Source: Spinacia oleracea
Taxonomy: Eukaryota > Streptophyta > Magnoliopsida > Caryophyllales > Amaranthaceae
Direction: 5' to 3'
NCBI RefSeq assembly: GCF_020520425.1
Contig: NC_079487.1
Coordinates: 4,139,501-4,203,500, forward strand
DNA length: 64,000 nt
The notes beneath the pieces are model-generated. The model made no database searches. It was not told where the DNA came from and was given only the letters and a program-made list of their open reading frames with translations. A program made the translations under genes and the position numbers. Position 1 is the stretch's first letter. The number at the start of each line of letters is the position of its first letter. Below, one piece after another: positions 44,001 to 53,604 of this stretch.

Positions 44001-44407
44001 AGGCAATGAACACCTGGGTTTGCAACCATAGTAGCTTGGATGTCATCCCATACTTGTTGTCGTGATTCTAAGTATGGGGATCCATAAACGAACGAGACAT
44101 AGTACGAACTATTCTTAATATCAGTTATCTTACAGAACATTACATTCGAGGATTTCACCATTACTTCCACAACTACATTACTAGACCAAGCTAAAAACAA
44201 CCCCCCCGCTACACCATCCGAATTCACACCATCAAAATGTGAAAAACCCATCCTAGCAAACTGACTGAAAATTGACTCGAAGGGAGTCTTAGTTTCTGAT
44301 AAAAAAAGAACATCAATACTATAAGCCGAAACTACTTTACTAATATATGGAATTATAGGGGTTACAACAGATCCTACCCCCCTACAATTCCAAGCTAAGT
44401 ATTTCAT
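41012..44407 (-). CDS. LINE ORF2: endonuclease and reverse transcriptase
   Basis: A 1,131-residue frame. The apurinic-type endonuclease occupies about residues 1-230 with NCRG, LSETKTP, GDFNQVE and LSDHGAI. The RT occupies about 500-790 with VLIPKGD, FRPIGLCNKLYKI, IDLNKAYDRIRWDF, GLRQGDPLSPYLFI and the catalytic FFADDALFF near 738. The first half of the zinc-binding RT tail (KCKLFGWKIMNNAVATK) ends the frame at a TAG at 41012. Its start codon overlaps the ORF1 stop as ATGA (44404-44407). The protein would nick target DNA and copy the LINE RNA onto it. Apart from the stop I see no lesion. Confidence 0.92.
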   Translation of the reverse strand: MKYLAWNCRGVGSVVTPIIPYISKVVSAYSIDVLFLSETKTPFESIFSQFARMGFSHFDGVNSDGVAGGLFLAWSSNVVVEVMVKSSNVMFCKITDIKNSSYYVSFVYGSPYLESRQQVWDDIQATMVANPGVHCLLGDFNQVEQQTHKLGGSSHLRGSNNFAAWRINNSLIEIQCQGASFTWSNNQEGENAIYERLDRAYCNSSWLERFPEAMVWNQPILLSDHGAIILDTSPTFMTSKRPYRIEAWALLLDQAREIVKKEWARIIPGDDFGLIQSKLENIRRRLKSWCLAYKKEMGIRWDVFDKELMEIQSVMSSLEKATVDIRTRKTFQEEAKLQWWYWKQRSKSNWDNLGDQVSSFFFKSVKQRKLRNFVGSIKLDDGTWTSNPNQIKVEFVRFFKQIYKCPLMATHDGSSHSYQGSRSSTQTSHPGNQFRLSMAHEDQSTSLINQQMEDGPGLGPEIENVWMDTLPSLSTHHVSHLLAPFSSQDIKEAVFAMKPLKSPGPDGIPPVFFQKYWDILGDGVIGAVKQFFVSGVMPKDLNKTFIVLIPKGDRAETVNQFRPIGLCNKLYKIITKCMVTRMKPVLADTVSEFQNAFVPGRLMSDNIFIAHEMMHSVKMKKKGGDFAAVMKIDLNKAYDRIRWDFIHKVLQKMNFPVCWIDWIMECISTTSLSILVNGEPSHWFSPKVGLRQGDPLSPYLFILCMEALSRRMSALQSLGSLVGLRMGRSAPIINHLFFADDALFFFKPTPQSCQILRQTIDDFCHMSGEMVSTEKSFVIFSKNTPSTFIRFMRKPLGVKNKEELGSYLGCPMEVDGRSSHKFDFIVDRVLKRISSWKFCSLSQAGKLILVNSVLLSLASHILGVFHIPKKVVGKISSLCLKFWWTRSMDKKPIYWKNQTTLQKCKTEGGLGLRNVFHLNQSILFKNADRIQSHSGLLVSRVIKGKYGKLPIDKARSRKLVGRASWAYRSLCNAATAFNLGLTHIVGNGKSIDIVEDIWLRCGKAAFKSQGTGEVAARPRWVSELITGNGCWNMTQIWQLFPADIARNILSTHLRKTPEEDGLIWGGSGSGKFTVKSGCKFLRNGSHESSEDRFWKKYWKMKTMPKCKLFGWKIMNNAVATKVALQRRGVGV

Positions 44408-45927
44408 ATAACCACCCGTGGCTCCTTGTGGGCAGCCACCAAACCCGTTCCAGCAACGAACGAGGAAGCACCTCCTTCATCATCACCTGAAGAGTTCCCT
44501 GACCTGAAAGTGAAGGGAAACTTTCCACACCTGCAACCAGTGTCATCATCATCAGATAGACCAAATTTTCTCGCCCCAAACCCTCTGTAAATCTTGGTCT
44601 TCTTGCGTTTTTTCTTCCGTTCAGCTTCCTCTGGTATAGTTTCCTCGGCACGGAACACCTCCTTTGGACTAACATTCAGATCCCAATCACCCTTCTTTTT
44701 ACCACCGCCCTTACCCTGGAAACCCTTGAGTATCGAAGAGGCTATAGCGGCACTCTTGCGGCCTTTTTTTGCCCCTTTTGGTTTTTTTGTCTTCCTACCA
44801 CCTGTAGGTTTCTTCATTTTCCTCTTCATAGGGGATCCGTCCGTAGAGCTTGAGAACAGCGGCGGTTGTGCATGGAACCCCTCCCAGCCAGACTCCGTAT
44901 GAGCCGGAGAGAGATTAAGGTCAAGTAGTCGCGCCATCTCCGATTCAAAACCCTCAATATCCGAGTGGGTTAGAAGGGATTGGGTTGAGAAGAATGAATC
45001 AGTCGAATAAGGGGAGTTTGGTGGGTTTTTCAGTGTTTCTTCTTCCGAAGAGGACAAAATTAGGCTTCTAACCCCAGGAGTGAAAGTGGTTGTTTTGACA
45101 GAATTTGCAGTGGGGACCACAGGGAATGAAAAACTAGGGTTTTTTGTTTCAGCTTGTGGTGGGTTCAGGATTTTGGCTAGTTCATCCCAATCTGAAATTT
45201 CATTTGGTGGGCCAAAAGTAGGCATGTCAAAGTAATAATGATCGAGAGGGATAGGTTGAAGCTGGATTGGTGAGAGTGTTTGATTTCCAGGGAGTAATGG
45301 CCCACTAGGAGCAATTGGGTCCATATCCGGAGATGGAGGAGCCAACCCCCACGCTGGGCCCATTGGGCATTGTGGGATAAGAGGGTCGACATCCATGAGA
45401 TTCGGGAAGGTAATTCGGTCTTGTGGAGGGGTTAAGATTGGGTCAGGGAGGATGAAATCCTCATCCGACGGATAGGATAAGCCCAAAAGATCTGACAGGG
45501 AGTCAAAGTGCTCCATGGAAAACGTGTTTTTGGTGAAAGGAGAGAGATTGGTGGTTTTTTGTGTGGTGGTTGAATAAGATAATGAATTGGGTTGGGTTAA
45601 GTTGGGTATAAAAAGGCTTAAAAAATTTGAGGTAGTTGTGTGGAATAATGGTTCATTTAAGGAAATTCTGCCCAAAGTGGAAGGAATTTTTGACTGAAGA
45701 GGTTCCAACTTGGAATATGTCAGAGAATTAACTTCCAGTGACTTACTAAGTGTGGGGTCAGACCATGAAGATAAGGTTCTGGTATTATGCTTAGAGGTGG
45801 TTTTATTTGGTGAAAAAATAAGACCTGTATTACTCCTTTCTACTAAGTTTGAAATACACGAAAAATCCGGGCTATCGGGAGTTAATTCAAAACCAGTTTT
45901 GGAAGAGTGGTAAATCTTACCTGGCAA
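44404..45927 (-). CDS. LINE ORF1
   Basis: 507 residues, open from 45927. The first two thirds are Ser/Thr/Pro-rich with low complexity; residues about 370-400 are very basic (KRKMKKPTGGRKTKKPKGAKKG), followed by KGDWDLNVSPKEVF and another basic patch (AERKKKRKKTKIYRG). It lacks the CCHC knuckle and DUF4283-like domain that many plant L1 ORF1 proteins have, so I assign it by position and by its basic, probably RNA-binding character. It ends in a 4-base overlap with ORF2. Only 57 bases of leader precede it. Confidence 0.75.
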   Translation of the reverse strand: MPGKIYHSSKTGFELTPDSPDFSCISNLVERSNTGLIFSPNKTTSKHNTRTLSSWSDPTLSKSLEVNSLTYSKLEPLQSKIPSTLGRISLNEPLFHTTTSNFLSLFIPNLTQPNSLSYSTTTQKTTNLSPFTKNTFSMEHFDSLSDLLGLSYPSDEDFILPDPILTPPQDRITFPNLMDVDPLIPQCPMGPAWGLAPPSPDMDPIAPSGPLLPGNQTLSPIQLQPIPLDHYYFDMPTFGPPNEISDWDELAKILNPPQAETKNPSFSFPVVPTANSVKTTTFTPGVRSLILSSSEEETLKNPPNSPYSTDSFFSTQSLLTHSDIEGFESEMARLLDLNLSPAHTESGWEGFHAQPPLFSSSTDGSPMKRKMKKPTGGRKTKKPKGAKKGRKSAAIASSILKGFQGKGGGKKKGDWDLNVSPKEVFRAEETIPEEAERKKKRKKTKIYRGFGARKFGLSDDDDTGCRCGKFPFTFRSGNSSGDDEGGASSFVAGTGLVAAHKEPRVVI

Positions 45928-46002
45928 AACGCAGGGGATTTTCGGTCGGCCGAATACAGGTACGTTATTGTGATGGCACGTGGCCTTCTGTTTAGTTGTT
46001 TC

Positions 46003-46643
46003 TTTAATGCTTCTGTAAAAAACTCAATATATATTATATAAAAAAAAAAGTTGAAAACAGAATCCATTCCAAGAATAAACCAAATAGTATAAAATATGAA
46101 TGAGTGATATAATCCATTCGAGGATCAAACCAAACAGTTTTAGATTGGTATGGGAAATAGAATCCATTCCCTCTTGGTATGAGACTCCACTCCAACCCAT
46201 TCCACTTCAGCGAACCAAACGACCCCTAAAAAATAAATATAAAATAAAATTTATCCGAAAATCAATTACTAATCAAAATAAAATTCAATACAAAATCAAA
46301 CATTAATCCAATATTAGGGCGCCACGTAGGAAATCTAATGGTTTCGGCCAATGGAAAATAAGACTTCAAAATTAGTTTTGAATTAAAAAAGTCGAGTTCC
46401 ACGTAGATAAATAATTAGGTGCCATGTAGATATTTTTATTAAGTAATTATTAATATTACACATATACAATTTCATTCAAAATCAAACATTATAATAATTA
46501 AAAAATAAATCTAAAATGAAATTCAATCCAAAAAAAAACTAATCTAATCTAATATGTAAAATATAGCAGTTGGTATCTATAGGAGTTTTATTTTAACGTC
46601 ACAATTTAATAGAATTTGTGCATCGCACGGGTTAAAATCTAGT
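46003..46643 (+). mobile_element. Old DNA-transposon remnants with a Helitron 3' end
   Basis: Right of the LINE duplication. Near 46190-46228 the phrase gcgaaccaaacgacccct resembles an end of hAT-type MITEs; its partner was not found. 46320-46500 repeats the sequence seen at 37995-38103 and 39893-39965. A Helitron 3' terminus is clear at 46618-46642: hairpin GTGC-atc-GCAC, then gggttaaaatCTAG, followed by T. The 5' end was not identified. Confidence 0.55.
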
Positions 46644-46662
46644 AATATTAAATGAAGATCAG

Positions 46663-47153
46663 CTAAAACTTGAATGATTTGGAGAAGGAGTTCATACAAA
46701 TACGCTTTGTGTAAAGAAGTGAGTAGCAGTATTTACCACTCGCCTCACATGGACTAAGCAAATTAAAAGACTCATTAATACGAACAATATCATCAAAGAG
46801 TAAGAAGATTGGTGTTGCTCCATCCAGTCTACTGTGTATTGCACGAACCACGTTCACTACATCACACTCTAGGATCACATTCGGGAGATTGAGCTTTGTG
46901 CTAGTTGCATACCGTACCTTGTTGCACCGCACTTTAGCCATCGAAGGTGACCACATTGCTTCCATGTTCTTTGTTGTTGCCAAGAGCAATCTCCCAGTCG
47001 TGTCTCAAACCACCACGCCAAGCACTAACCCTTTCCCCTCTATCACATGAGCATCTACATTCACTTTGAAGTTGTCCACAGGAGGAGGAACTCAAGATGA
47101 AGTTGGCATAACATATGGGGGCTGACAGATTGTACGTACCTTTAGCATTATAC
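46663..47153 (-). pseudogene. RNase H-like (RVT_3) relic
   Basis: The minus-strand frame includes NKVRYATSTKLNLPNVILECDVVNVV and DGATPIFLLFDDIV, which match the end of the RVT_3 RNase H domain: the helix with ECD and the following DDI segment. Further upstream (toward 47150) other frames give a weak N-terminal part. Stops and frame changes show decay. It may come from a LINE or a captured host gene, but is not part of the LINE at 40145-45984, which has its own RNase H. Confidence 0.5.
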
Positions 47154-47265
47154 ATTGAAGAAAATATGTCCGCGCTTCAAGTTTGCATTTAATGCATTTA
47201 ATGCGAATTCTAATAAATCGATTCATAATTAATTAACCAAGTTAATTGCAGTGAAATCAAATGTA
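47154..47265 (+). repeat. Inverted LTR-tip fragment joined to a leader
   Basis: The sequence tgaagaaaatatgtcc then caagtttgcatttaatgcat reproduces the sense start of the second-subfamily LTR (reverse of 49510-49555), but here in plus orientation. It is joined at about 47265 to a minus-oriented leader. This is a rearrangement junction rather than a normal LTR boundary. Confidence 0.55.
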
Positions 47266-48030
47266 ACACTTGGCTTCCATTGTTTCGTGTGTGCAAGATT
47301 GTGAACGATTCATAAAAATCAAAACTTTTATAATTAAATTAACGACAAATCAATAACCCATATTAATTTCACTAAATTTAGGCGAAAATCGAAAATTTAT
47401 TAGTCAAATTAATTTCCGATTACATGATTTCTTAGGGATTAAAATCTAGGTCATAAAATTTTAAAATTTTCAACTTTAACAAATTTTATGGTGGTTTTTT
47501 TTATCATAGGATCCTAATTAAATTATCAATTAATTATGAAAATCAAAACAAATTCTAAATTATTTAAAATTCAACAAATTAAGTATAATTACAAATTAGG
47601 TAGTATAATTAACAAAATTAGACCTTAAAATTGTCAAACATATACAGTAGGTCAATCATAAATTCAAGATTTACATACAAGATTCGCAAATATTTAATTT
47701 AACATCATAAAAATTTCAAATTTTGCATTCGAAAAACTAAAACCTTCGAAAAGTCTTAGTTAGGCTTCGAATTTGGGAATTTTGGCTTCGGCATCAAATC
47801 TATGATTTTTGTCAAAATTTTAAAACGTCGTTTACATGCAAAATTCACTATATAAACATAAGATTTCGACCATTATTGACAAAACTGCCGAAAATCCTGC
47901 GAACATATAATCAAATAATCGCACGAATTTGCAATTAATTACAATAACGAAATTAATCACCTCTTTAATTCATTGCAAATTTATAAAATTTAATCCATGT
48001 TAACTATAATTGATAATGAAATTAATTAGA
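47266..48030 (-). mobile_element. Truncated leader of element X
   Basis: Matches the part of the leader nearest the PBS (20215-20958 in element 1), including the block with tgcattcgaaaaactaaaac. It lacks the GC island and all coding DNA. A PBS-like ggctcgtgataccac (48031-48045) follows. Confidence 0.7.
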
Positions 48031-48045
48031 GGCTCGTGATACCAC

Positions 48046-49555
48046 TGTAAGATTATGAACAATATAAACAATATATATTCATGCGGAAAAACCATAAATC
48101 TAGGAATCCAAATTAATTGCCACATTGTCAATTAGCATAATTTTGGGTACATACAATGTGATGCGTGCCTTCCCTAGCTGCTCACGAACCGAACAAGAAG
48201 AAGTCTTTAGAGCTCCAAGTGTCGCTCTCCTTAGATAGGCCACAACACGTTTGGATCCGCCTTAGGTTCAACCAACTAGGATATTTACTAAGGTTTTATG
48301 CACTCGGGTTAGGCTATGAATTATGTTTTCCCTTGAACACAATCTATGTAATGTATATTGTATGGGTTGTCGATAAATTGTGAACACTAATCACATATTT
48401 ATAGAGTAGGAAATATAAACTTAGAGTTCTACTAGGAAACCAATTACTAATCCTATCAGGATTACAATTAATTAGAATCATAGGGTTAATTAAACACTTA
48501 GTGTTTGAATCTAATCCTAACTATCTAATTCTAGTAGAAGTAGGAAAACTATACTTAAGGTCCAAGTTACTTGTTACCTAAGTAATCGTGCAAGGCTTGG
48601 TGCACAAGATGCTCGCCACCAACGCAACTACGAAGGCCCACTCTGGCGCGCGCGCCTGGCCAGGCCCAAGCATCGCTCGCAGCTCGCCTTCGGCCCACTG
48701 CTTGTCGCTGCTTGTTGCTGGCCTTCGCACGCTGCTTGTCGCAGCTGGCCCATCGCACACAGGCCGACCCATCGCACACAGTCAGTGCCCAGCTGGACGC
48801 ACGGTCCAGCGCTGGCGCTGGGCCTTTGTGCTTGGTGTTGGCGCTGGGCCTTGTGCCTAGCGTTGTGCGTACGGCCCTTGCCCGTCGAGTGATGGGCCGG
48901 CTCCCTTGCCGGCTTGTCGCTCGTCATGCTTCCGATTCGTTTTCCGATTCCATAATTTATTTCCGTTTCGAACAATATTTACGTTCCATTAATATTTCCG
49001 ACTCCGAAAATAATTTCCTATCCCGACAATATTTCCGATTCCGGTAATATTTCTGTTTCCGGCAATATTTTCGATTCCGGCAATATCTCTATTTACGTTA
49101 ATATTTTCCGAAACGAACCATGTTTCCGTTTCCGGCAACATCTACGACTTGGGTAATATTTATATTTCCGTCATGAACCATATTTCCGTTTCCGTCAACA
49201 TCTTCATTTCCGGAATATTCTTTACTTTTCCGTTTGACAATTTCAGCTCCCACTGGAACTGAGATCCGTCATTTCCGAATGATCAGAAATAGAGTACTTT
49301 AATGAATAATATTTTCACTTAAATACTTGATACGTTCACGTACTATTTGTGTGACCCTACGGGTTCAGTCAAGAGTAATTAAGTTGTGGATTAATATTAT
49401 CAATTCCACTTGAACTGAAGCGGCCTCTAGCTAGGCATTCAATTCGCTTGATCACACTGAATTATTAACTTGTTAATTAATACTGAGCCGCATTTATTAG
49501 ACTTAGCATTAAATGCATTAAATGCAAACTTGGACCAAGGGCATTATTTCCTTCA
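48046..49555 (-). mobile_element. 5' LTR of element X (second subfamily)
   Basis: 1,510 bp, TG...CA, starting tgtaagattatgaac. It diverges from the main family yet keeps the R/U5 block (about 48161-48290), TATA box 48396-48403, a GC island (about 48600-48930), the TTCCG array (48935-49220) and the last 300 bp. A PBS lies on its left. The right flank is catac in gypsy-type DNA; the matching left LTR is gone. Confidence 0.85.
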
Positions 49556-52067
49556 CATACATCTCAACCTTCTCTTTTTCAAGGCGCCGGACCTCGGCTC
49601 TCTAACCCCGAATGTCATCCTCCAGCACGGGAACCTTCTCAGCAGCAGCCTCAATCAGAGATCGGCTCTCCACCATCCTTGCCATAACATCCTCCTTCTC
49701 CTTGACGAATTTATCTTTGTCCTCCAGCTGTTGCTCAAACTTGGCCTTGTCTTCGGCTTTCTCCTCTTCGAGACGACGTATCTTTTCTGAATCAATCATG
49801 ACTTAGATAAAAAGTTTTCCAACCTCATCACCAATCTTCTCAGCCACAACCTCCCCCTCCTTGGCGAAGTCAATGGCCATCTTCTTGACTTCATCAAGCT
49901 CGGAAACGAGATAGTTGGCCTTCTCGTCAAGGTTAGGGATGTCACGAGCATAAAGCTCCTCAAACCTCTAAAGTCGCTTCTCGTCATAATATTGGCATTC
50001 AGCCGAGAATGAAGTCCATTAGTTGGCTTAGAAGAGAAAAGAGTAGACAAAATCAGTCCATACCCGAAGGACAGGCAATAAATAAACAGAAAAGATGGAC
50101 GAAGAAGTTGGAATTCTCACTCACCTCATTCAGATGGTATTGAGCCATTTGGGTAAGATGCCTCTCTTCCTCCTTGTAACTTTGAATTGAGGGATCACCC
50201 GAAGCATGCTCTCACGAGCTGCCGCAGGGCCAACCATAGACCTTGCATGAGCATAAGGATCTTCGCCCATGACCGAGGGCCGAAAAAACCTAGCCATGGT
50301 CTCCCGAACCGCAGCAGGCGCCCTCCTCAAAGGAACATTTGAGCAAGGGTCAAATTGGACCAACCCCTTTAGAAAAGAAGTGGAGGTCGAGCCCAGCGTC
50401 TCCCGATGCCTCTTAAACCGGCGCCTCGGATCAGAACCTTCCCTTTCAGAAGAAATAGGTGGAACATCCTGCATCTTCTCTTTAGAAGACGCAAGAGCAA
50501 CCACCTTAGTCGCAACACCGAAGGGTCAACGAAAGCCTTCGGAGGAGTCTCCGGATCACCCCCCAAATGAATAACAGATACCTCGCCCCCCTCAGGAACG
50601 ACAGGTTCAGAATTACCCAAGGGTAGTTTGGCAACTTCAGCCGCTTCAGAGGCCTCTTCGTGAGTAATGTCCTCAACCGACACCTCAATGGGATTTATTG
50701 GCTTCGGCGGCGATGGTACGGGAGTTTCCTCAACTAGGGGATGATCCACCGGTTTACTCGCAGTCGATACTATTGCACTCTTCAACTTCTGTCCAGTGAG
50801 GGGAATGAGACGTTGAAGACTTTTAGGCGAACCCATCTGGCGAGCAAGATAGCATTCACCCGCCTCAGCAAGATTCGGATCCTCAGCGACCACCTGTCGA
50901 ATCAATGCCTCGGAAAGGAAGGGGCGCTGCTTTATGAATTTAATGACCTCGGGACTAGGTTTTACCTTCTTAGAAGGCTGCGAAAACTTCTTCCTCAACA
51001 TCAAAGGAGACTTCCCTTCAGAAGACTTCCTCTTCTTCGATTTCTTCTCCTGAGTTGCAGAAGAAAGCAAGACGTCAGAACAGGAAGATAAAAGGAGCAA
51101 GTGAAGAAATCGAAAGAAAGAGCCAAAAGAACGAAAATGTTGCTTACCTCAGTCACGGCGAGTGAAGGAGGAGACGAGGATGACAAAAGAATAGGAGCGG
51201 CAACTGGCACCTCGGGACCCTGAAAGAAGAATTAAGCGGAGATCTGAGCCTCGTCATAAGAAACAGAGGAACGCAGACCCGAAACAAAGCAAAGGAAAAG
51301 TTAGCGGATCAGAGGTAGTTACCAATTTGCGTAAAATGGTCCGCAAAGGAAACGACTCCTCAGGGTTGGCAGAATCCCAAGGATTAGCCTGAACGTCTTT
51401 TATCCAAGCGAGCGAACGCTTTTCTCTAGCTTTGGCTGACGAGGGTTGTGCTTGTTAAAATCGTAGGACGGTCAACGCTGGAGAATCTCGTTGGTCTCCT
51501 TTACATAGCTAAGTACCCTCGGATTAATAGCAGCTCCACCAGTCTCTGCACAGAAAAAAAGAGAAGTCAGATCCAATACATTATAAAAAGGAGGCAAATA
51601 ACTCAGCCGAAGCACGATCTCATCACAAGAAACCTCACCCATGTCATAAATCCGGCTGAGACATGTAGTAGCTAGGATAAGATCCCGAGTGATGTAGTGC
51701 ATGTTCGAAGGCCAGAACTCGGGCTCCTTATCCGTTTTGGCTTGGAACCACTTCAGCAGGGCGGTATGGTCCGAATTCCTAGGGTTGAAAGAGCCGACCC
51801 TCGACATCTCCTGGTCAACCTTAACAAACCATTTCGGCGCCGTGTAAAAGTTGGGATGCTTCGGATCAACAGGCATCCGAACCAGATGCCACTGCCCCTT
51901 ACACTCATGAACCGAGGAGACATAGGGCAACGCCGTCAAATAAGTGACCTTGTTCTTCCGAGCCCTCTTATTAACTATGGTCCACCAGCCGTACCCAAAA
52001 TTCAAATTCCTCTGAAGCTCATGCATCTCTTTGAAAACGCGAATAGAAGGTCGGTACCCGAGGTAAT
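49556..52067 (-). pseudogene. Gypsy-type gag-like remnant between two copia LTRs
   Basis: Minus-strand frames in order: 52026-51472 (184 residues, with FGYGWWTIVNKRARKNKVTY, MPVDPKHPNFYTAPKWFVKV and EIVLRLSYLPPFYNVLDL), 51100-50369 (basic then acidic, KEKKSKKRKSSEGKS), 50504-50130 (RRFKRHRETLGS) and 49799-49602 (coiled coil, EEEKAEDKAKFEQQLEDKDK). I associate this layout with the gag-like ORF of plant gypsy-type transposons (putative gypsy type transposon domain), but no protease or RT is present. Frames change several times, perhaps through introns or lesions. Both ends are cut by copia LTRs. Confidence 0.5.
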
Positions 52068-53577
52068 TGTAATGTTATGAATAATATAAACAATATATTT
52101 CATGCGGAAAAACCATAAAGCCAGGAATCCAAATTAATTGCCACATAGTCAATTAGCATAATTTAGGTTACATATATACAAAGTGATGCGTGCCTTCCCT
52201 AGATGCTCCCGAAGCGAACAAGAACAAGTCTTTAGAGCTCCAAGTGTCGCCCCTCCGTAGAAAGTCCACAACACGTTCGGATCCGCCTTAGGTTCAACCA
52301 ACTAGGATATTCACTAAGGTTTTATTCACTTGGGTTAGGCTATTAATTATGTTCTCCGTTGAACACAATATATGTAAAGTATATGTTATGGGTTGTCATA
52401 AATTATGAACACTAATCACCTATTTATAGAGTAGGAAATAAGGAATTAGTATTCTACTAGGATTCAATTAACTAATCCTATTAGGACTCTAGTTAATTAG
52501 TAGCATTAGAATTCTAGGATTAATTAAACACTAGGTGTTTCAAATCTATCCAATATATCTAATTTTAGTAGAAGTAGGAAAACTGATTTCTTAAGGCCCA
52601 AGTTACTTGGCGCCAAAGAAATCGCACAAGCCTTGGTGCACAAGGACTCGCCACTAACGCAGCCTTGCAGGCCCATGCTAGCGCGCTCCTTGGCTTGGCC
52701 CAAGCGAGGCTCGCTGCTGGCCGTGGCCCATTGCTTGCTGCTGCTTGGTCGTGGCCCATCGCACAACACGCCAACACCATTGTTGGGCGATAGGACTAGC
52801 GTTGGCGCTGGGCCTTGTGCTCGGCATCGACGCTGGGCCTTGTGCCTTGCGATGTGCGTGCGACCTTTTCTTGTCGAGTGATGAGCCGACTCGCTTGTCG
52901 GCTTGTCGCTCGTCGAGCTTCCGATTTGTTTTCCGATTCCGGAATTTATTTCCGTTTCGAACAACATTTACGTTTCTGTTAATAATTCCGATTCCGGTAA
53001 TAATTTCCTATTCCGACAATATTTTCCTATTCCGACAATATTTTCCTATACCGACAATATATTCGATTCCGGTAATATTTTCGTTTCCGGCAATATTTTC
53101 GATTCCTGCAATATTTCTCTTTCTTAATATTTTCCGATACGAACCTTTTTTTCGTTTCCGGCAACATCTACGACTTGGGTAATATTTATTTTTCCGTCAT
53201 GAACCATATTTCCGTTTCCGGCAATATCTTCATTTCCGGAATATTCTTTACTTTTCCTTTTGACGATTTCAGCTCCCACTGGAACCGTGATCCGTTATTT
53301 TCAAATGATCATAAATAGAGTACTTTAATAAATAATATTTTCACTTAAATACTTGATCCGTTCACGTACTATTTGTGTGACCCTACGGGTTTAGTCAAGA
53401 GTAAGTTGTGGATTAATGTTATTAACTCCACTTGAACTGAAGCGGCCTCTAGCTAGGCATTTAGTTCAGTTGATCTTACTGAATTATTAACTTGTTATTA
53501 ATAGTGAACCGCATTTATTAGACTTTAGCATTAAATGCATTAAATGCAAACTTGGACCAAGGGCATTATTTCCTTCA
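52068..53577 (-). mobile_element. 3' LTR of element Y (second subfamily)
   Basis: 1,510 bp, TG...CA, the same subfamily as element X. R/U5 block about 52186-52312, TATA box 52421-52428, GC island about 52640-52930, TTCCG array about 52935-53240. A polypurine tract follows on the right, so the element body is to the right. The left flank gtaat is the candidate target site; the partner lies beyond element R. Confidence 0.88.
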
Positions 53578-53604
53578 GTCTCCCACTTGTCCATAAGGAC
53601 AAGT
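53578..53604 (-). promoter_or_regulatory. 3' polypurine tract with hairpin, element Y
   Basis: The 13-mer tctcccacttgtc is at 53579-53591. The stem acttgtcc (53585-53592) and ggacaagt (53597-53604) encloses the loop ataa, where element 1 has ttag. The stem is unchanged although the loop and flanks differ. Confidence 0.75.

Larger units (their letters stand above)
40145..45984 (-). mobile_element. Nearly full-length L1-type LINE
   Basis: About 5.8 kb from a short 5' untranslated region (45928-45984) to a poly(A) tail, seen as a T-run at 40145-40165. ORF1, ORF2 and the RNase H end are in order on the minus strand. The flanks are an imperfect target-site duplication: cttctttttagttgtatc (40127-40144) and cttctgtttagttgtttc (45985-46002), with two differences. 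That indicates insertion some time ago, despite the well-preserved frames. Confidence 0.9.
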
